Assembly: GCA_023411395.1 (NCBI GenBank)
Contig: JAEYOV010000059.1
Span: 1 to 48,178, forward strand
Direction: 5' to 3'
Length of the DNA stretch: 48,178 nucleotides
DNA from: Bacillota bacterium
Lineage (GTDB): Bacteria; Bacillota; Clostridia; Christensenellales; Aristaeellaceae
Position 1 is the first letter of the stretch. Each line of letters starts with the position of its first letter. The notes under the pieces are model-generated. The model was not told the DNA's origin and did not search any database. It saw only the letters and a list, made by a program, of their open reading frames with translations. A program made the translations under genes and the position numbers. Shown here piece after piece: positions 25,555 to 35,386 of the stretch.

Positions 25555-26712
25555 TTACTTTTCGTTTCTCGGACATTCCCCGGTGGTGGTGCCAACCAAA
25601 AGCCTGGTGGGGACGACGATATTCTGCGCGGGTTTTACGGGGCCGCCCACGCGGTCCAGAAGCAGTTCCGCCACGTGCCTGCCGATCAGGTCCTGGTCCT
25701 GGCGGATGGTGGTGATGGCGCCGGGAAGCATATGAGCCCACTCGGAATCATCGAAGCCGCACACGCTCAGATCCTTGGGCACGCTGATGTTCAGGTCTTT
25801 GCAAACCATTAAAATCTGAAACGCCAGCTCGTCGTGTTCCGCCATGATGGCGGTGACGCCCAGCTTCATCAGCGCCTTGATTTTTTCGCCCAGGGGGCCG
25901 GGATCGCCGGCGCTGATGCCCGTGCGCAGGCTTTCCACCATATCGGTGACGATGTATTCGCTGCGCAGCGGCAAGCCTGCCTTCTCATGGGCAAGCACGT
26001 ACCCCGCCACGCGGTCGCACACGGTGCGCCTCTCCTCCGGCTCCACGCCGGACAAATAGGCGATGCGCTTGTGACCCAGGGAGACCAGATGCTCCACCAA
26101 TTGCGTGGCGCCGCCCAGGTTGTCGCTGGTGACGGAGCTGATATAGGGGCAGTTGCTGGGGATATCCATGATGACCACGGGCTTGCCGGAGAAGACCAGC
26201 TGGTTCAGCGTATTGATGTGGATGTCGGATGTCTTGGGATAATAGGCGACCCCCGCCACGTGCATGGCCGCCAGCTGGTTCAGGATGGTACGGCCACGGG
26301 AGGGGGGATCGTCCTCCGTGATGTAGATGGATGCGTAGCATCCCTGCCCGGTGAGCAGATGGTTGGCGGACTGGAAGGCGGCGGTCAGACCGGTGCGGCT
26401 GATATTGAAGGGAAATATGAATGCAAACAAATTGTTCGCCGCCTGGGGCTGTGCTTCCTTTTGATAGATGTCCCTGGAAACGAAGCTGCCCACGCCGCGC
26501 TTGCGGTAGAGGATGCCCTTGTTTTCCAGTTCCGTCATGGCCCGCCGCGCGGTGATGCGGCTGATACTGTACTTTTCCATCAGCTTGCTTTCCGTGCAGA
26601 TGGGGTGGTCAAAGGAAAAAGCCCCGCTCTGAATGCTTTCCATGATGTCGTCGATGACCACCTGGTACAGTTTGGGCTGAGATGCGCCTTTTCCCCGCTT
26701 TGTAGACTGCAT
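25555..26712 (-). CDS. GntR/LacI-type transcriptional regulator (AraR-like)
   Basis: A 385-aa repressor with chimeric architecture. An N-terminal GntR winged helix (about 15-80) carries TESKLMEKYSISRITARRAM and GILYRKRGVGSFVSRD. It is followed by a periplasmic-binding-protein-like sugar sensor (about 90-375) with VTSDNLGGATQLVEHLVSLG and GFDDSEWAHM, as in LacI/AraR. It is divergent from the second transport operon. Identical 14-bp sequences overlap its own promoter and that of the transport operon (26763-26776 and 26948-26961), suggesting autoregulation and control of the transporter by the same protein. The inducer is probably a sugar from the GH38/GH3 substrates. Confidence 0.93.
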   Translation of the reverse strand: MQSTKRGKGASQPKLYQVVIDDIMESIQSGAFSFDHPICTESKLMEKYSISRITARRAMTELENKGILYRKRGVGSFVSRDIYQKEAQPQAANNLFAFIFPFNISRTGLTAAFQSANHLLTGQGCYASIYITEDDPPSRGRTILNQLAAMHVAGVAYYPKTSDIHINTLNQLVFSGKPVVIMDIPSNCPYISSVTSDNLGGATQLVEHLVSLGHKRIAYLSGVEPEERRTVCDRVAGYVLAHEKAGLPLRSEYIVTDMVESLRTGISAGDPGPLGEKIKALMKLGVTAIMAEHDELAFQILMVCKDLNISVPKDLSVCGFDDSEWAHMLPGAITTIRQDQDLIGRHVAELLLDRVGGPVKPAQNIVVPTRLLVGTTTGECPRNEK

Positions 26713-26762
26713 GTTGTTTCTCTCCCCGGCAGAGCCTGATGCAAATTCAATTGGTATTCCTG

Positions 26763-26794
26763 TTTATTATAACAAACTCCTTTCGGGTTTGCAA
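26763..26794 (-). promoter_or_regulatory. Regulator promoter with overlapping candidate operator
   Basis: Minus strand TTGCAA (26794-26789), 17-bp spacer, TATAAT (26771-26766). The -10 is embedded in TTTGTTATAATAAA (26776-26763), an imperfect palindrome found also at 26948-26961. Confidence 0.8.
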
Positions 26795-26919
26795 GCATCT
26801 ATCAGAAAAATAGCACGCAGAATATAGGAAGCTATCCTAGACTCAACAATAAAATCAAGCTGTTATGCACCAATAGCACAAAGCAAATCACTGAATTCAA
26901 ATATTTTGGATAATTTGTA

Positions 26920-26961
26920 TTGACAACCCGAAATTCCTATGCTAGTATTTGTTATAATAAA
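26920..26961 (+). promoter_or_regulatory. Promoter and candidate operator of the second transport operon
   Basis: TTGACA (26920-26925), 17-bp spacer, TAGTAT (26943-26948), then TTTGTTATAATAAA at 26948-26961 covering the expected transcription start. The same 14 bp overlaps the regulator promoter on the other strand. The start codon follows 19 bp later. Confidence 0.8.
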
Positions 26962-26980
26962 TTGGACGGGGGATTTGCGA

Positions 26981-27949
26981 ATGTTGGGCACAGGCCATAT
27001 AGCGCCCAAAAAGATGAGATCGCGGTGCGGAACGTTTTTTCGCCAGGTTTTTTCCAGTTGGCAGCTTTATTTGATGGCGCTGCCCACAGCCGCGCTCTTG
27101 TTTCTGTTCAGCTATATGCCCATGTTCGGCACGCTGATGGCGTTCAAGCGTTTCCGCATCAAAGACGGAATCTTGGGCAGCCCGTGGATGAACCCGCTTT
27201 TCCGGAATTTTGAAATTCTTTTCCGGGCCAATTCGGCGGCGGTGAACGCCATTAAAAATACGCTGCTTTTGAACTTCCTGTTCATTGCCGTGGGTACGGC
27301 CTTCGCGCTTATGCTGGCGCTGATGTTCAACGAAATCCGCAGCAAGACCTATAAGAAAATTACCCAATCCCTCACTTTTTTGCCGTACTTCATCTCCACG
27401 GTGGTGGTGGGCATCTTTGCCGCCGGCATGCTGGGTTATGAAAACGGCGTGATCAACGGCTGGCTTACCTCCGTGGGGCTTGAGCGCGTCGCCTTTTACA
27501 TGGAACCCGGATATTGGCCGGCCATTTTGCTGGTGGTGAACGTGTGGAAGGGGGCGGGGTACAGCTCCGTGGTGTATCTGGCCACCATCGCCGGCATCGA
27601 CAGTTCCTATTATGAGGCCGCGCAGATCGACGGCGCCTCCAAGTGGGATCAAATCCGCTACATCTCCCTGCCCCTTTTGCGTCCCACAGTGATCATACTG
27701 ACGCTCCTTGCCATTGGCCGGATCATGAACGCGGATTTTGGTTTGTTTTTCAACGTCACGGGGGATATGCCCACCATTTATTCCTCCACCGATGTCATTG
27801 ATACGTTCATCTACCGCACGCTTAGAAAGACGGGGGACTTCGGCATGTCCACCGCGGTGGGGCTGTTTCAGTCCACGGTGTCCTTTGTGCTGGTGCTTTT
27901 AAGCAACCGGGCCGCCCGGCGCATCGACGAGAGCGCCGCGCTGTTCTAG
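26981..27949 (+). CDS. lplB: LplB-type oligosaccharide ABC transporter permease (second system)
   Basis: A 322-aa permease with six membrane segments and EAA loop EAAQIDGASKWDQIRYISLP. Start at 26981 has GGGGGA 7 nt upstream; the upstream in-frame ATG lies before the -10 and can be excluded. It ends in a TAG codon, showing that TAG is a normal stop in this genome. First gene of the operon LplB, YtcP, binding protein, GH3, SDR, ManD. Confidence 0.94.
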   Translation: MLGTGHIAPKKMRSRCGTFFRQVFSSWQLYLMALPTAALLFLFSYMPMFGTLMAFKRFRIKDGILGSPWMNPLFRNFEILFRANSAAVNAIKNTLLLNFLFIAVGTAFALMLALMFNEIRSKTYKKITQSLTFLPYFISTVVVGIFAAGMLGYENGVINGWLTSVGLERVAFYMEPGYWPAILLVVNVWKGAGYSSVVYLATIAGIDSSYYEAAQIDGASKWDQIRYISLPLLRPTVIILTLLAIGRIMNADFGLFFNVTGDMPTIYSSTDVIDTFIYRTLRKTGDFGMSTAVGLFQSTVSFVLVLLSNRAARRIDESAALF

Positions 27950-27965
27950 GAAGGGGTGCTGAAAT

Positions 27966-28880
27966 ATGCTTGTGGCAAAAGGGCGGCAGGCTTTTGGGCA
28001 AAGGAGACGGATGTCGGCGGGCCTTGCGTTTGTATACCTGTTTGTGGGATTATTCGCCTTCGCCTGCCTGTATCCCTTTTTGATGGTGATCTCCGGCTCC
28101 CTGACCAGCCGGGGCGAGGCCGCGCTGCATGGCTTCCGCCTGATCCCAAGGGAGCCCACCCTCGCTTCCTACAAGACACTGTTCGTCAATTCCACCGCCA
28201 TCATCAATGGGTACAAGGTAACGGTATTCGTGACTGTGGTGGGCACGTTCCTTTCCCTGATGGTCAACAGCATGATGGGCTATGTATTGGCCCGCAAGCA
28301 AATGAAGTTCCGCAGAGTTCTGAACTTTTATGTATTGTTCACCATGCTCTTCAGCGGCGGCATGGTGCCCTGGTACTTTGTGTGCGTCCGCTATCTAGGC
28401 TTGCAGGACAATATCTGGGCGCTGATCGTGCCCATGCTGGCAAGCCCCTGGTACATATTCCTGATCCGCAACTACTTCCATTCCATCCCCGAGGAATTGT
28501 ACGAATCCGCCAGGATCGACGGTGCGAGCGATTTTTTGATCTTCCGCAAAATCTACCTGCGCTTGGCCACGCCTGTCTTGGCCACGGTGACGCTGTTCAT
28601 CGCCCTGGGCTACTGGAACGACTGGTGGCTAGGCCTGATGCTCATTGACCGCAGCGAATTGCAGCCGCTTCAAATGCTGCTGCGTACGATTATTGCCAAT
28701 ATTCAGTTTTTGCAGACCATGGAATCCTCGCCCCAGGTGCAGCAGCTATTGGCTTCCATCCCCAGCGATGCGGTGCGCATGGCGCTGGTGATCATCACCA
28801 CCGGGCCCATCCTGTTCCTGTATCCCTTTGTGCAGCGGTACTTCGTCAAGGGCATCATGATCGGCGCTGTAAAAGGCTGA
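27966..28880 (+). CDS. YtcP/LplC-type oligosaccharide ABC transporter permease (second system)
   Basis: A 304-aa partner permease with EAA-type loop ESARIDGASDFLIFRKIYLR, in which the first alanine of EAA is S, and C-terminal YFVKGIMIGAVKG. GGAAGGGG precedes the ATG. It lies 16 bp after the first permease gene. Confidence 0.94.
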   Translation: MLVAKGRQAFGQRRRMSAGLAFVYLFVGLFAFACLYPFLMVISGSLTSRGEAALHGFRLIPREPTLASYKTLFVNSTAIINGYKVTVFVTVVGTFLSLMVNSMMGYVLARKQMKFRRVLNFYVLFTMLFSGGMVPWYFVCVRYLGLQDNIWALIVPMLASPWYIFLIRNYFHSIPEELYESARIDGASDFLIFRKIYLRLATPVLATVTLFIALGYWNDWWLGLMLIDRSELQPLQMLLRTIIANIQFLQTMESSPQVQQLLASIPSDAVRMALVIITTGPILFLYPFVQRYFVKGIMIGAVKG

Positions 28881-28958
28881 ACTTGTATTGAGGGGGACGG
28901 ATGCGCCCCTTTCGATAAACACATGCCGCACAGCGGCGAGTATAAAGGAGGAAGCCCT

Positions 28959-30434
28959 ATGAAGAAGCTCGTTTCCCTTGCGCTGGTGCTGATGATGCTC
29001 ATCGCGCTGGTGCCCCTGACCCTTGCTACCGCGGAGAGCAAGCTGGAGCCGGTGACGCTGCATTTTATCTTCTTCGGCGACAAGAAATCCGAGACGGACA
29101 CCGTGTGGAAGGCCATTGCCGACAAGTACCGCGATGTGCTCAACTGCGACTTTGACGTACAGTTCATCGCGGGCGATGATTACAAGCAAAAGCTGCTGGT
29201 GAAGGCCGCCGCCGGCGATAGCTGGGACATGAACTTTGACGGCAACTGGCTGGGCTACTACCAGATGACCGCCATGGACGCCTACCTCGACCTGACGGAG
29301 CTTTTACCCCAATACGCTCCCGACCTGTACGCCGCCTACCAGGAGAGCGGCGCTTTGGAAGCCGCCGCCTATCAGGGCAGGACCGTTGCCCTGCCCTGGA
29401 CCATGACCATGAACAACCGCACCCATTACCAGTGGCGCGGCGACCTGGCCGAGGCTGCCGGGATCACGGTGGAGCCCGATTCCGTCAAGACCTTCGAGGA
29501 TGTGGACGCTCTGGCCCACAAGCTGAAGGAAGCCTATCCCGACAGGTATATTTTGGAGGCCGCGTCGCTGGACGGCTGCCTGATCAAGCATAACCTGGCG
29601 GACATCGGCAACTCCCTGGTGGTGGACTTGAGCGATCCCGAATTGAAGGTCATGCCTCTGGAGCAGACCGAGGCCTACCTGGAGTTTGCCACCTGGGCCA
29701 AGAAGTGGCAGGACGAAGGCATCATCTGGAAGGATATCCTCACCGACAAAACCGACCATAACGCGCTCATCGACCAGGGCAAGCTGATCTCCAAATGGGG
29801 CACCCATGAGTTCGCCCGCCAGAACCGCGCCTGGGTGGAAGAAGGCGCCCGCTGGGACTTCAGCGTGCTGCATCCCGACGGCTTGTCCGCCAACCGCACC
29901 CCCCTGGCCAACGTGGCCTGCATCCCCGCCACCAGCGAAAATCCCGAGCGCACGCTGATGTTCATGAACCTGTTGCAGACCGACAAGGAACTGTACGACA
30001 TGGTGCACTACGGCGTCCTGGGCCTGACCTATGAGCTGGACGGCGAAGGTGCGGTGTTCCCCGAGGGCATGAACGGCGCCAACTCCAACTACATGGAGTG
30101 GGGCGGACGCTGGGCCTACTGGAAGCCGCAATTCATGCGCCCCGACTTCTCCTATGGCCCGGGCTTCTGGGCGGAGGAAGCGGAATTCGCCATGTCCAGC
30201 CCCAAAAACGTCAACTCCCCCCTGGCCGGCTTCAGCTTTGACAAGACCGAGGTGTCCATCGAGGCCGCCCAGCGCGACCAGATCCACACCGACATGAACA
30301 AGATCATTGAGGTGGGCCTGGCCGGCGACGCCGCTGCTGCCGTGCAGAGCCTTATCGACCAGCAGAAGGCTGCCGGCGTGGACATCATTGTGGCCGCCGC
30401 CCAAGCGCAGGTTGACGCGTATCTGGGAAAATAA
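28959..30434 (+). CDS. Extracellular solute-binding protein (second system)
   Basis: A 491-aa oligosaccharide-binding protein. Signal peptide 1-23 ends in LATA with no lipobox cysteine. AAAGGAGG stands 7 nt before the ATG. Motifs include VTLHFIFFGDKKSETDTVWKA and the DMNFDGNWLG region. Partner of the two preceding permeases; ligand is probably a manno- or gluco-oligosaccharide, judged only from the GH38 and GH3 genes nearby. It differs clearly from the first binding protein in the window. Confidence 0.92.
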   Translation: MKKLVSLALVLMMLIALVPLTLATAESKLEPVTLHFIFFGDKKSETDTVWKAIADKYRDVLNCDFDVQFIAGDDYKQKLLVKAAAGDSWDMNFDGNWLGYYQMTAMDAYLDLTELLPQYAPDLYAAYQESGALEAAAYQGRTVALPWTMTMNNRTHYQWRGDLAEAAGITVEPDSVKTFEDVDALAHKLKEAYPDRYILEAASLDGCLIKHNLADIGNSLVVDLSDPELKVMPLEQTEAYLEFATWAKKWQDEGIIWKDILTDKTDHNALIDQGKLISKWGTHEFARQNRAWVEEGARWDFSVLHPDGLSANRTPLANVACIPATSENPERTLMFMNLLQTDKELYDMVHYGVLGLTYELDGEGAVFPEGMNGANSNYMEWGGRWAYWKPQFMRPDFSYGPGFWAEEAEFAMSSPKNVNSPLAGFSFDKTEVSIEAAQRDQIHTDMNKIIEVGLAGDAAAAVQSLIDQQKAAGVDIIVAAAQAQVDAYLGK

Positions 30435-30444
30435 TAATATCTGA

Positions 30445-30488
30445 TGGCTGGAGCCATGCGCGGGGAGGGGTCTTTGGGCTCCTCCCCG
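30445..30488 (+). other. Hairpins between binding-protein and GH3 genes
   Basis: A small TGGCT/AGCCA stem (30445-30456) is followed by CGGGGAGG/CCTCCCCG (30461-30468 with 30481-30488). There is no T-tract, so mRNA processing or 3'-end protection of the binding-protein message is likelier than termination. Confidence 0.6.
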
Positions 30489-30524
30489 TGAGGTGTGCCT
30501 GACAATATGTATGGAGGTATTCTC

Positions 30525-33148
30525 ATGCCCCACCCCTATCAGCGGCCCGATCTTCCCGTGATGGAGCAGGTGAATGACTTGCTGTCACGGATGACGCTGG
30601 AGGAGAAGATTGCCCAGACAGACATGATCCGGGGCGTGGAGCTGGCCACGAAGGTGCATCCCAAGCATTTTTGCGCGGTGGACGAGACATCGGACTTCCA
30701 CTGGGACCGGGTGGAATCATCCATCGGCGTAAAGGGAATCGGCTTTGTGCATGATGTGTACGCCGTGCTCAGGGTGTTGAACCGCCTTCAGCGCTGGTTT
30801 GTGGAAAACACTCGACTGGGCATACCCTGCATTTTTACCGGGGAGGCGCTGCACGGCATCTGTTATCCGGGGGCGACGGTATTTCCCATGCCGCTGAACC
30901 TGGGCGCGGCCTTTGACAGGAGCCTGACCCGGGCGGTGGGCCATGCCATCGCGGCGGAAACGCGCAGCCTTGGCATCCATGAGATATTGGCCCCGAACCT
31001 GGATGTGGCAAGGGACCCCCGCTGGGGCCGCATGGAGGAAACCTTCGGGGAGGATACGTACCTTTCCGGCGAGATGGCCTATGAGATCGTCACCGGGGAG
31101 CAGGGGGAGGACATCAAAAATCCGGACAGCGTGGTGTGCGAGCCCAAGCACTACTGCGTCCACGGCATTCCGGAGGGCGGGGTCAACTGCGGCCCGGCCA
31201 GGGCCGGGGTGCGGGAAGTGGAAACCTGTTACCTGCCGGTGTTCGAGGCCGGCATCAAACGCGCCGGGGCCTACAACGCCATGGCCAGCTACAACAGCAT
31301 CGACGGCGAGGCGGTGATGGCCTCGGAGCATTATTTGCGGGAGGTGCTGCAAAACCGCTTTGGCTTGAAGGGCTATGTCCGGTCAGACTTTGGGGGCATC
31401 AACCGGCTGAAAACGAACCACTTCATGACGCGGGATGACCTTTCCAGCATGGAAACGGCGCTGAAGGCCGGGGTGCACGTGCAGGGCTTTGACTACCCCA
31501 ACGCGGTGTGGCAATCGGGGCTTATGCAATTGGTCCAGGAGGGGCGGATCAGCGGGGAAATCATCGATGACGCGGTGCGGAGGGTGCTCCGGGTGAAATT
31601 TGAGCTGGGTCTGTTCGAGAACCCCTACGCCTGTGAAACGCATTACCAAAGCGTGATACGGTGCAAAGATCACCGGGATTTGTGCTACCGTGCCGCCTGC
31701 GAATCCACGGTGCTGCTTAAAAACCGGGGAAACCTGCTGCCCCTTGAAAACAAAACCGGAACGCTGGCGCTCATCGGCCCTTCCTCCCGGCGCCAGCGCA
31801 TTGGCAGCTATGCTTCGGTGCCTGACGGCTACCGGGTGCATTCGCTGTACGAAGAACTGCAAACGGCGCTGCCCGGCTGGCGGATCCTGCAGGAAGACGG
31901 GTGCGCCATCTCCGACCGGGACGTGACGCTGCTGCCGGCCGCATGGCTCGAAAACGGCGTGGAGCTTTCTTATTTCACCGGCGGGGATTTTTCCAAAAAC
32001 CCTGTGGGGCAGGATGTGATGGGCGAAGTCAGCTTCAACTGGATCCTGGCCAAGCCCCACCGGGAATTGCGCTTTCTGGGCTACGGCGTGCGCATGGAAG
32101 GGGAGTTCGTGGTAAAGCCGGAGGCGGTGGGCCGGGAAGGCTCTTTTGACGGGCAATTGATTTTCACCACGGAAGACAGCGTGCGCCTGTTCGTGGATGG
32201 AAAGCTGGTCATAGACAGCTTTGACGATCATAAGCAGCCCCTGCCCGCCTGCCCGTTTTTCTTTGAGGAAGGCAAACGCCATCATTTCGTGGCGGAATAT
32301 GTGTGCGACGTAAGCGGCAACCATGTGACCTTGAGCCTGATGCCCCATGGCAGGGATTCCATCGATAAGGCGGTGGCTTTGGCACAAATGGCCGATGTGA
32401 CTGTGCTGGTATGCGGCGACGATACGGTGACCAGCGGCGAAGGCATGGACCGGTGTGAACTTAAGCTGTACGGCAAGCAGAAGGAGCTGGCGGAGCGGGG
32501 GCGGCCGCCGGCAAGCCGGCGGTGCTTATACTGGAGGCGGGCAAGCCGGTGGAACTGGGGGACGCGGGGGAGGCAGCGGACGCGATTCTCGTGCCCTGGT
32601 TCGGAGGCGAAATGGGGGCCAGGGCGATTGCCGATGTTCTTACGGGAAAAGTGAACCCCGCCGGGCGGCTGCCTGTCAGCTTCCCCCGCAGCGCGGGGAT
32701 GCTGCCATGCTATTATTCCCGGTTGCCGGGAGCCAGCGCGGAGTATCTGGAAGGGCGCAGGGACGCGGTTTATCCTTTCGGCCACGGGCTGAGCTACACA
32801 GCATTTGCCTACCGTGATCTGCAATTGGAGGAGACCTGCGCGCCTTACGGGGTACGGGTATCCCTGACCGTAAAGAACACCGGGGACCGGGCCGGGGATG
32901 AGGTGGTGCAGCTTTACGTGCGGGACGAGGAATCCTCCATCGTCACACCCATGAAGCAGTTAAGAGGATTCAAGCGGATTACCCTTGCGCCGGGAGAAGC
33001 AAAAACGGTGGCCTTCGACCTTGGCTTTGATGATTTCAAGCTTATGAACAAGCGGTATGAATGGGTGGTGGAACCAGGAGATTTTATGGTCATGATTGGC
33101 GCTTCCAGCGAGGATATCAGGCTGGAAGGAAGAATTATTCTTTCATAG
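30525..33148 (+). pseudogene. GH3 beta-glycosidase with PA14 domain, frameshifted
   Basis: A GH3 enzyme of about 874 residues if read through. Start 30525 behind GGAGG. N-terminal GH3 barrel with nucleophile D288 in YVRSDFGG and KHYCVHG; (alpha/beta)6 sandwich; PA14 insert (about 510-630, RLFVDGKLVIDSFDDH); then the end of the sandwich and a C-terminal Fn3-like domain (KNTGDRAGDEVVQLYV). The frame breaks at a run of five G at 32497-32501: one more G would join LAER to GAAAGKPAVLILEAGKP in the +1 frame, which continues perfectly to 33148. Either a real one-base deletion or a sequencing error. Without it the protein lacks a complete sandwich and would be inactive. Substrate could be beta-glucosides or beta-xylosides. 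Confidence 0.88.
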
Positions 33149-33166
33149 AGATAGGGGAGGCATACG

Positions 33167-34030
33167 ATGCAAACAGAAAGAGCTGCCGTCGTTACCGGAG
33201 GCTCAAGCGGCATCGGCCAGGGGTGTGCCCTGGTGCTGGCCGAACAGGGGTATGACGTGGCCATTACCTATTCCCGCAACCGCGAGGGGGCGGAATCAAC
33301 CCGGGAGCAGGTGGAAATGCTTCACCGCCGGTGCTTTGTTTATCACGCGGCGCTGGAAGAAAAGGGCGTGGCGGAAGACATCGTCAGGCAGGCGAGACGC
33401 GATTTGGGCCGGCTGGACCTGCTGATCAGCAATGCCGGGCGGGATGCCCGCAACAGCATCCTCACCGCCACCAGGGAAGACATGCAATACATTGTGGATA
33501 CCAACTTCATCGGCTACCTCATGGCCGCGGGGGAGACCGCCCGCATCATGGTCAGGGATGGCACGAAGGGGTCCATCCTCTTTGTGACTTCCACCAGGGG
33601 CGAATCCGTCCATCCCGATGATTTCATTTACGGCGGCATCAAGGCGGCCATCAACCGGGCGGCGAAGTCTCTGGCGCTGGAGCTGTCCGCCTACGGCATC
33701 CGGGTTAACTGCATCGCGCCGGGGGCCACCAGGGTTCGCCCCAACAATCCGCCCCCCGATTTAAAAGCCGGGGATATCGTAAAGGGCCGTCCGTTTTACC
33801 CCATTGAGGATTCCATTCCCCTGGGCCGCATGGGCGTGCCCCGGGATACCGGCGAACTGGCGGCCTTCCTGGCCAGTGACAAAGGCGCATACATCACCGG
33901 CACCGTCATCCGGGTGGACGGCGGGCTGACGCTGCCCGGCCAGCCCGAATGGTTTGCGCCCTCCGTATGGCTGGACAAGGCCTGGGCCCGGCGGCACAGG
34001 GACGCGGCGATGGAACGCAAGGACGATTAA
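33167..34030 (+). CDS. Short-chain dehydrogenase/reductase
   Basis: NAD(P)-dependent classical SDR, 287 aa. TGGSSGIG (10-17) binds the cofactor, NAG at 89-91 is the structural motif, and the catalytic set is S142, Y155 and K159 (YGGIK). The C-terminal tail is some 35 residues longer than usual. Starts 18 bp after the GH3 gene and precedes the ManD-like gene by 25 bp. Similar SDRs oxidise sugars (glucose 1-dehydrogenase type) or sugar acids. With ManD next door a mannose/mannonate or uronate step is a reasonable guess. Confidence 0.88.
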   Translation: MQTERAAVVTGGSSGIGQGCALVLAEQGYDVAITYSRNREGAESTREQVEMLHRRCFVYHAALEEKGVAEDIVRQARRDLGRLDLLISNAGRDARNSILTATREDMQYIVDTNFIGYLMAAGETARIMVRDGTKGSILFVTSTRGESVHPDDFIYGGIKAAINRAAKSLALELSAYGIRVNCIAPGATRVRPNNPPPDLKAGDIVKGRPFYPIEDSIPLGRMGVPRDTGELAAFLASDKGAYITGTVIRVDGGLTLPGQPEWFAPSVWLDKAWARRHRDAAMERKDD

Positions 34031-34055
34031 TTACATTGCAAACGAGGTGGATTTT

Positions 34056-35270
34056 ATGGCGCTTAAGATTACCGGTATCCGGCCGATCCTGACGGCTCCG
34101 CAGAACATTCCCCTGGTGGTGGTGCGGGTGGACACCAGCGAGCCGGGCCTGTACGGCCTGGGCTGCGCCACCTTTACCCAGCGCTTTTTGACGGTGGCTT
34201 ATGAAATTGAGCATTACATGAAGCCGCTGTTGGTTGGGAAGGACGCTTCCCGCATCGAGGACATCTGGCAGATGGCGATGGTGTCCGCCTATTGGCGCAA
34301 CGGGCCGATCCAAAACGCCGCCCTGTCCGGTGTGGACATGGCCTTGTGGGATATCAAGGGAAAGCTGGCGGGGCTGCCCCTGTATGAGCTTTTCGGCGGG
34401 AAGGTGCGGGAAGGCGCCCGTGTCTACCGCCACGCCGACGGGAAAACGCTGGAGGAGGTTGGCGACAGGGTGCAGGCCTTTATGGAAAAAGGCGTGTAGG
34501 TGATAAGGCTTCAGCACGGCGGCTACGGCGGGAACGCCGGGGGCATACAGCCCCTTTCCTCCCTGCGCCCGGAAGGGGCCTGCGATGGGGCGTACTACGA
34601 TCCGCTGCAATACCAGTTGTCTGTGACCAGGCTGTTTGAGTATATGCGCGGCCGCTTTGGTTTCTCGGTGGAGTTCTGCCATGACGTGCACGAGCATCTG
34701 GAGCCCATGGAATCCATCCGCCTGGCCAAGGAGCTGGAGCCCTACCGACTGTTCTTTTATGAGGATTCCCTTGCCCCGGAACAGGGCGAGTGGTTTGAGA
34801 TCATGCGCAGGCAAACCCATACGCCCATCGCCATGGGCGAACTGTTCGTGAATCCCAGGGAGTGGACGCCGCTTGTCTCAAACAAGCTCATCGACTATAT
34901 CCGCTGCCACATCAGCCAAATCGGCGGCATCACTCCCGCCCGCAAGCTGGCCGCCTTCTGTGAGGCTTTTGGCGTGCGCACCGCCTGGCACGGGCCGGGG
35001 GACGTATCCCCTGTGGGCCATGCCGCCAACATCCATCTGGATGTTTCCAGTTGGAATTTCGGCATCCAGGAGTGGTCGGGCTTTACACAGGCCAGCCTGG
35101 ATGTGTTCCCCGGCTCACCGGAACTGAAGGGCGGTTACGTATACCCCAATGATAAGCCCGGCCTTGGCATTGACATTGATGAAAAGCTGGCCGCGAAATT
35201 TCCCTGCGATCCGGCGCTGCCTATCTGGACCAACTGCCGCCGCCCGGACGGAACGCTGGGAAGGCCATAA
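34056..35270 (+). pseudogene. ManD/RspA-like sugar-acid dehydratase with in-frame TAG
   Basis: Enolase-superfamily enzyme of the mannonate dehydratase group, 404 codons as in the family. N-terminal capping domain with RIEDIWQM...AYWRNGP and MALWDIKGKLAGLPLYELFGG; barrel with FCHDVHEHLEP, FYEDSLAPEQ and AWHGPGDVSPVGHAANIH, which are typical ManD signatures. A TAG codon at 34497-34499 splits it after MEKGV, and the same frame resumes at once with VIRLQHGG where relatives read G-(Y/F)-K-(A/V)-IR. The change AAG to TAG would explain it. TAG is a genuine stop elsewhere here, so this is likely an inactivating mutation or an error. It would form 2-keto-3-deoxygluconate from mannonate or gluconate. 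Confidence 0.88.
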
Positions 35271-35302
35271 ACACTGAAAAATTCTTTGGATGCATGTTCA
35301 GC

Positions 35303-35332
35303 AAAATGCCGCTCTTTTTTAAGCGGCATTTT
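35303..35332. terminator. Bidirectional terminator between ManD and serine-hydrolase genes
   Basis: 11-bp stem AAAATGCCGCT/AGCGGCATTTT with an 8-nt T-rich loop; the A/T ends supply short T-runs on both strands. It stands between convergent genes. Confidence 0.85.
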
Positions 35333-35386
35333 GTTGTCTAATTCTTTTCAAGCCTTGCTGGTTTCTTGCCCGGATCAACCTGCATG

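Noticed and set aside
34497..34499. TAG recoding (pyrrolysine or reassigned codon) in the ManD-like gene
   Set aside because: TAG is used as the true stop at 27947-27949, relatives have lysine at this place, and the adjacent GH3 gene is also broken, so mutation or error is simpler.
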